From contig JAJFHB010000072.1 in NCBI GenBank assembly GCA_021775795.1, positions 1-7,416 on the forward strand: a DNA stretch of 7,416 nucleotides, in the 5' to 3' direction. This document shows positions 6,256-7,416 of this stretch, in pieces (the first letter of the stretch is position 1; each line of letters opens with the position of its first letter). The notes beneath the pieces are model-generated. The model saw only the letters and a program-made list of their open reading frames with translations, searched no databases and was not told where the DNA came from. This stretch comes from Hyphomicrobiales bacterium. GTDB lineage: Bacteria > Pseudomonadota > Alphaproteobacteria > Rhizobiales > JAJFHB01. Both the position numbers and the translations under genes were made by a program.

Positions 6256-6978
6256 ATGTTGAAAGCTTGGTTTTGCGGCACAGCCGCAGCCTTCATTATC
6301 GCTACCACAATGAATGCGTCGCCTGCACAGGCAGACGATTTTGACGACTGCAATTCAGGCGCCCCCCAGCGCATGATCAGCGGCTGCACCCATCTCATTG
6401 AAACTGGCCAGATAGACGGGCGACCGATCTCGACCCGCAATCTCGCCGCCGCCTACAACAACCGCGGCATCGCTTTCTTCGAAGACGAGAACTACCGACG
6501 GTCGATTCTCGATCATACCGAAGCAATCAGGCTGGATCCGCTGAATTCCGCCCACTTCAGTGGCCGTGGCAACGCGTATGTTCATTTGGGCGAATACGAA
6601 CTGGCTTTGCAGGATCACACTGAAGCCGTGCGCCTGGACCCGCAAAATTCGGCCGCTTACTACAACCGGGGCCTGACGCATTTTCTGTATCAAAGTTTCG
6701 CCGACGCCGTACTTGACCTTAAGCGCGCCATGGTGCTCGAACCCGCCAACGCCCCGCTGCGGCAAAGCTTGGGTGATGCCTACTACTTTACCGGCGATGT
6801 TCCCGCTGCATTGAGCGAGTGGACCGAGGCCTGTGCCCTCGCCTCACCACGTCAAACTGAACTCTGGCAGAACCGACTGTCTCAACTCGGGTTTTACGAC
6901 GGTTACGTCGACGGCCACTGCAGCATCCAGGTGGTTGACGCGTTCGAGGCTTGCGCCCGTTCCGGCTGCTTCTTTTAA
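6256..6978 (+). CDS. Secreted tetratricopeptide-repeat protein with a half peptidoglycan-binding-like C-terminus
   Basis: A 240-residue exported protein. Residues 1-26 are a signal peptide ending in AQA before DDFDD, so the mature form is periplasmic. C32 and C44 frame the segment DCNSGAPQRMISGCTHLIE and may form a disulfide. Four regular 34-residue TPRs follow at about 64-97, 98-131, 132-165 and 166-197. The first three end in LDPxN or LEPxN and carry the NRG/GRG and YxxA/xxDxxxA pattern of TPR helices, forming a protein-binding scaffold. The C-terminus (204-238), with LWQNRLSQLGFYDGYVDG then C222, C233 and C238, resembles half of a PG_binding_1 repeat (LQ..L..LGFY.G..DG). That similarity suggests wall contact but is an inference from motif likeness. 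The gene reads alone from a spacer shared with tRNA-Asp and converges with the next gene, with 19 nt between stops. The partner and exact role are unknown. Confidence 0.9.
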   Translation: MLKAWFCGTAAAFIIATTMNASPAQADDFDDCNSGAPQRMISGCTHLIETGQIDGRPISTRNLAAAYNNRGIAFFEDENYRRSILDHTEAIRLDPLNSAHFSGRGNAYVHLGEYELALQDHTEAVRLDPQNSAAYYNRGLTHFLYQSFADAVLDLKRAMVLEPANAPLRQSLGDAYYFTGDVPAALSEWTEACALASPRQTELWQNRLSQLGFYDGYVDGHCSIQVVDAFEACARSGCFF

Positions 6979-6997
6979 GTCGCTAAAAGCGAACCGT

Positions 6998-7416
6998 TCA
7001 GCCTCCACAAAGCCCGTCGGCGACGCACGACCCAAAGTACGTGTGGATACAAGATCCTGCACCCATACAGAACAGGTCACCGCCTGACGAACAGCAACAT
7101 GTCGCGCCACCGCAGCCACCGCCACCACTGGTGCCGGAATTGCCACCTGAGTTGTAACCCCCTGAGTTGCCACCGGAATTATTGTTGCCTGATGATGGAG
7201 GCGCTTCTGCTTGTGGGGTATAGCAATTGCCGGACGAACTCAGCCGTTGGCCACTCGGGCAAGTCTTGAGCACGCACTCTCCGTTGCGCTCCAGATAACG
7301 GGCGCCACAGCTCAGCGGGCAAATCCTGCCATCCTGAGATTCGATGAGTTCAAGCGTGATGACACTGAGTTGGTCTTCGGGAAGTTGAACACTGGCATAC
7401 TCAGCAAAGTCCTCAA
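6998..7416 (-). CDS. C-terminal part of a cysteine-rich protein, possibly caspase-family (N-terminus outside window)
   Basis: The frame is open from the right edge to TGA at 6998-7000, giving 138 visible residues. A GTG at 7273 inside it is not a believable start, because the frame continues upstream with sensible sequence and codons. Layout of the visible part: residues 1-30 are ordinary and acidic (VQLPEDQLSVITLELIES). Residues 32-64 hold a cysteine module, CPLSC, then CGARYLERNGEC, then CPSGQRLSSSGNC. Residues 72-100 are a Pro then Gly/Asn/Ser linker. The last 38 residues carry eight cysteines, including CCC. The CPLxC/CPxG module recalls, from memory, the C-terminal end of rhizobial caspase-like (peptidase C14) proteins. 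No catalytic His or Cys region is in view, so that identity is tentative. The paired cysteines suggest disulfides in an exported protein, or metal binding. It converges on the TPR gene. Confidence 0.75.
   Translation of the reverse strand, partial: EDFAEYASVQLPEDQLSVITLELIESQDGRICPLSCGARYLERNGECVLKTCPSGQRLSSSGNCYTPQAEAPPSSGNNNSGGNSGGYNSGGNSGTSGGGGCGGATCCCSSGGDLFCMGAGSCIHTYFGSCVADGLCGG
7115..7201 (-). repeat. Gly/Asn/Ser low-complexity linker coding repeat
   Basis: Inside the right-edge gene, degenerate units of NSGG and GNSG recur at least four times, followed by TSGGGG. Codons vary between the units (AAC TCA GGG, AAC TCA GGT, AAT TCC GGC). The repeat is therefore kept at protein level and is not a fresh DNA duplication. 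It acts as a flexible spacer before the cysteine-rich tail. Confidence 0.7.

Noticed and set aside
6980..6992. TCGCT-AAA-AGCGA hairpin between the convergent TPR and cysteine-rich genes
   Set aside because: It is well placed for a shared terminator, but the stem is 5 bp and neither strand has a T-run after it.

Overview
The window looks like ordinary chromosomal DNA from an alphaproteobacterium, most likely of the Hyphomicrobiales (rhizobia-like) or a close relative. This rests on moderately GC-rich codon use, TTGAC-type -35 boxes, a tRNA-Asp(GTC) with an encoded CCA end, and protein styles common in that group: a secreted TPR protein with a C-terminal GFYDG-xxDG motif, and a 'CPLxC…CPxG…C' cysteine module. 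No insertion sequence, integrase, CRISPR array, phage gene or obvious horizontally acquired island is visible.

Left part, minus strand (1-2929): a two-gene MacB/LolD-type ABC transporter. The ATPase (2222-2929) is followed 7 nt later by a large FtsX-like permease that runs off the left edge (738 residues visible). The permease has no visible in-frame stop. An upstream spacer of about 270 bp (2930-3199) separates this operon from divergent plus-strand genes and carries small repeats that could be operators.

Middle, plus strand (3200-5643): a small secreted or membrane-anchored peptide gene, then two overlapping glycosyltransferase genes. The first is a polytopic GT-C enzyme of the GT87/MptB-like type (3482-4924). 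The second is a GT2 enzyme of the polyprenyl-phosphate sugar synthase type (4924-5643). The TAATG overlap argues for translational coupling. The simplest reading is that the GT2 enzyme makes a lipid-linked sugar on the cytoplasmic side and the GT-C enzyme transfers that sugar on the outer face of the inner membrane. A strong GC-rich hairpin ends one base before the GT-C start codon.

Right part (5654-7416): a convergent 42-residue tail-anchored membrane peptide with its own promoter and Shine-Dalgarno; a single tRNA-Asp(GTC) gene on the minus strand; a secreted protein with four TPRs and a half peptidoglycan-binding-like C-terminus (plus strand); and, convergent with it, the C-terminal end of a cysteine-rich, Gly/Asn/Ser-rich protein (minus strand) that runs off the right edge and may be a caspase-family protein.

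Nothing here amounts to a clearly new system. The points most worth a second look are the cysteine-rich tail of the right-edge protein, the hairpin at the GT-C start, the substrate of the GT-C/GT2 pair, and the three small or secreted proteins of unknown role.
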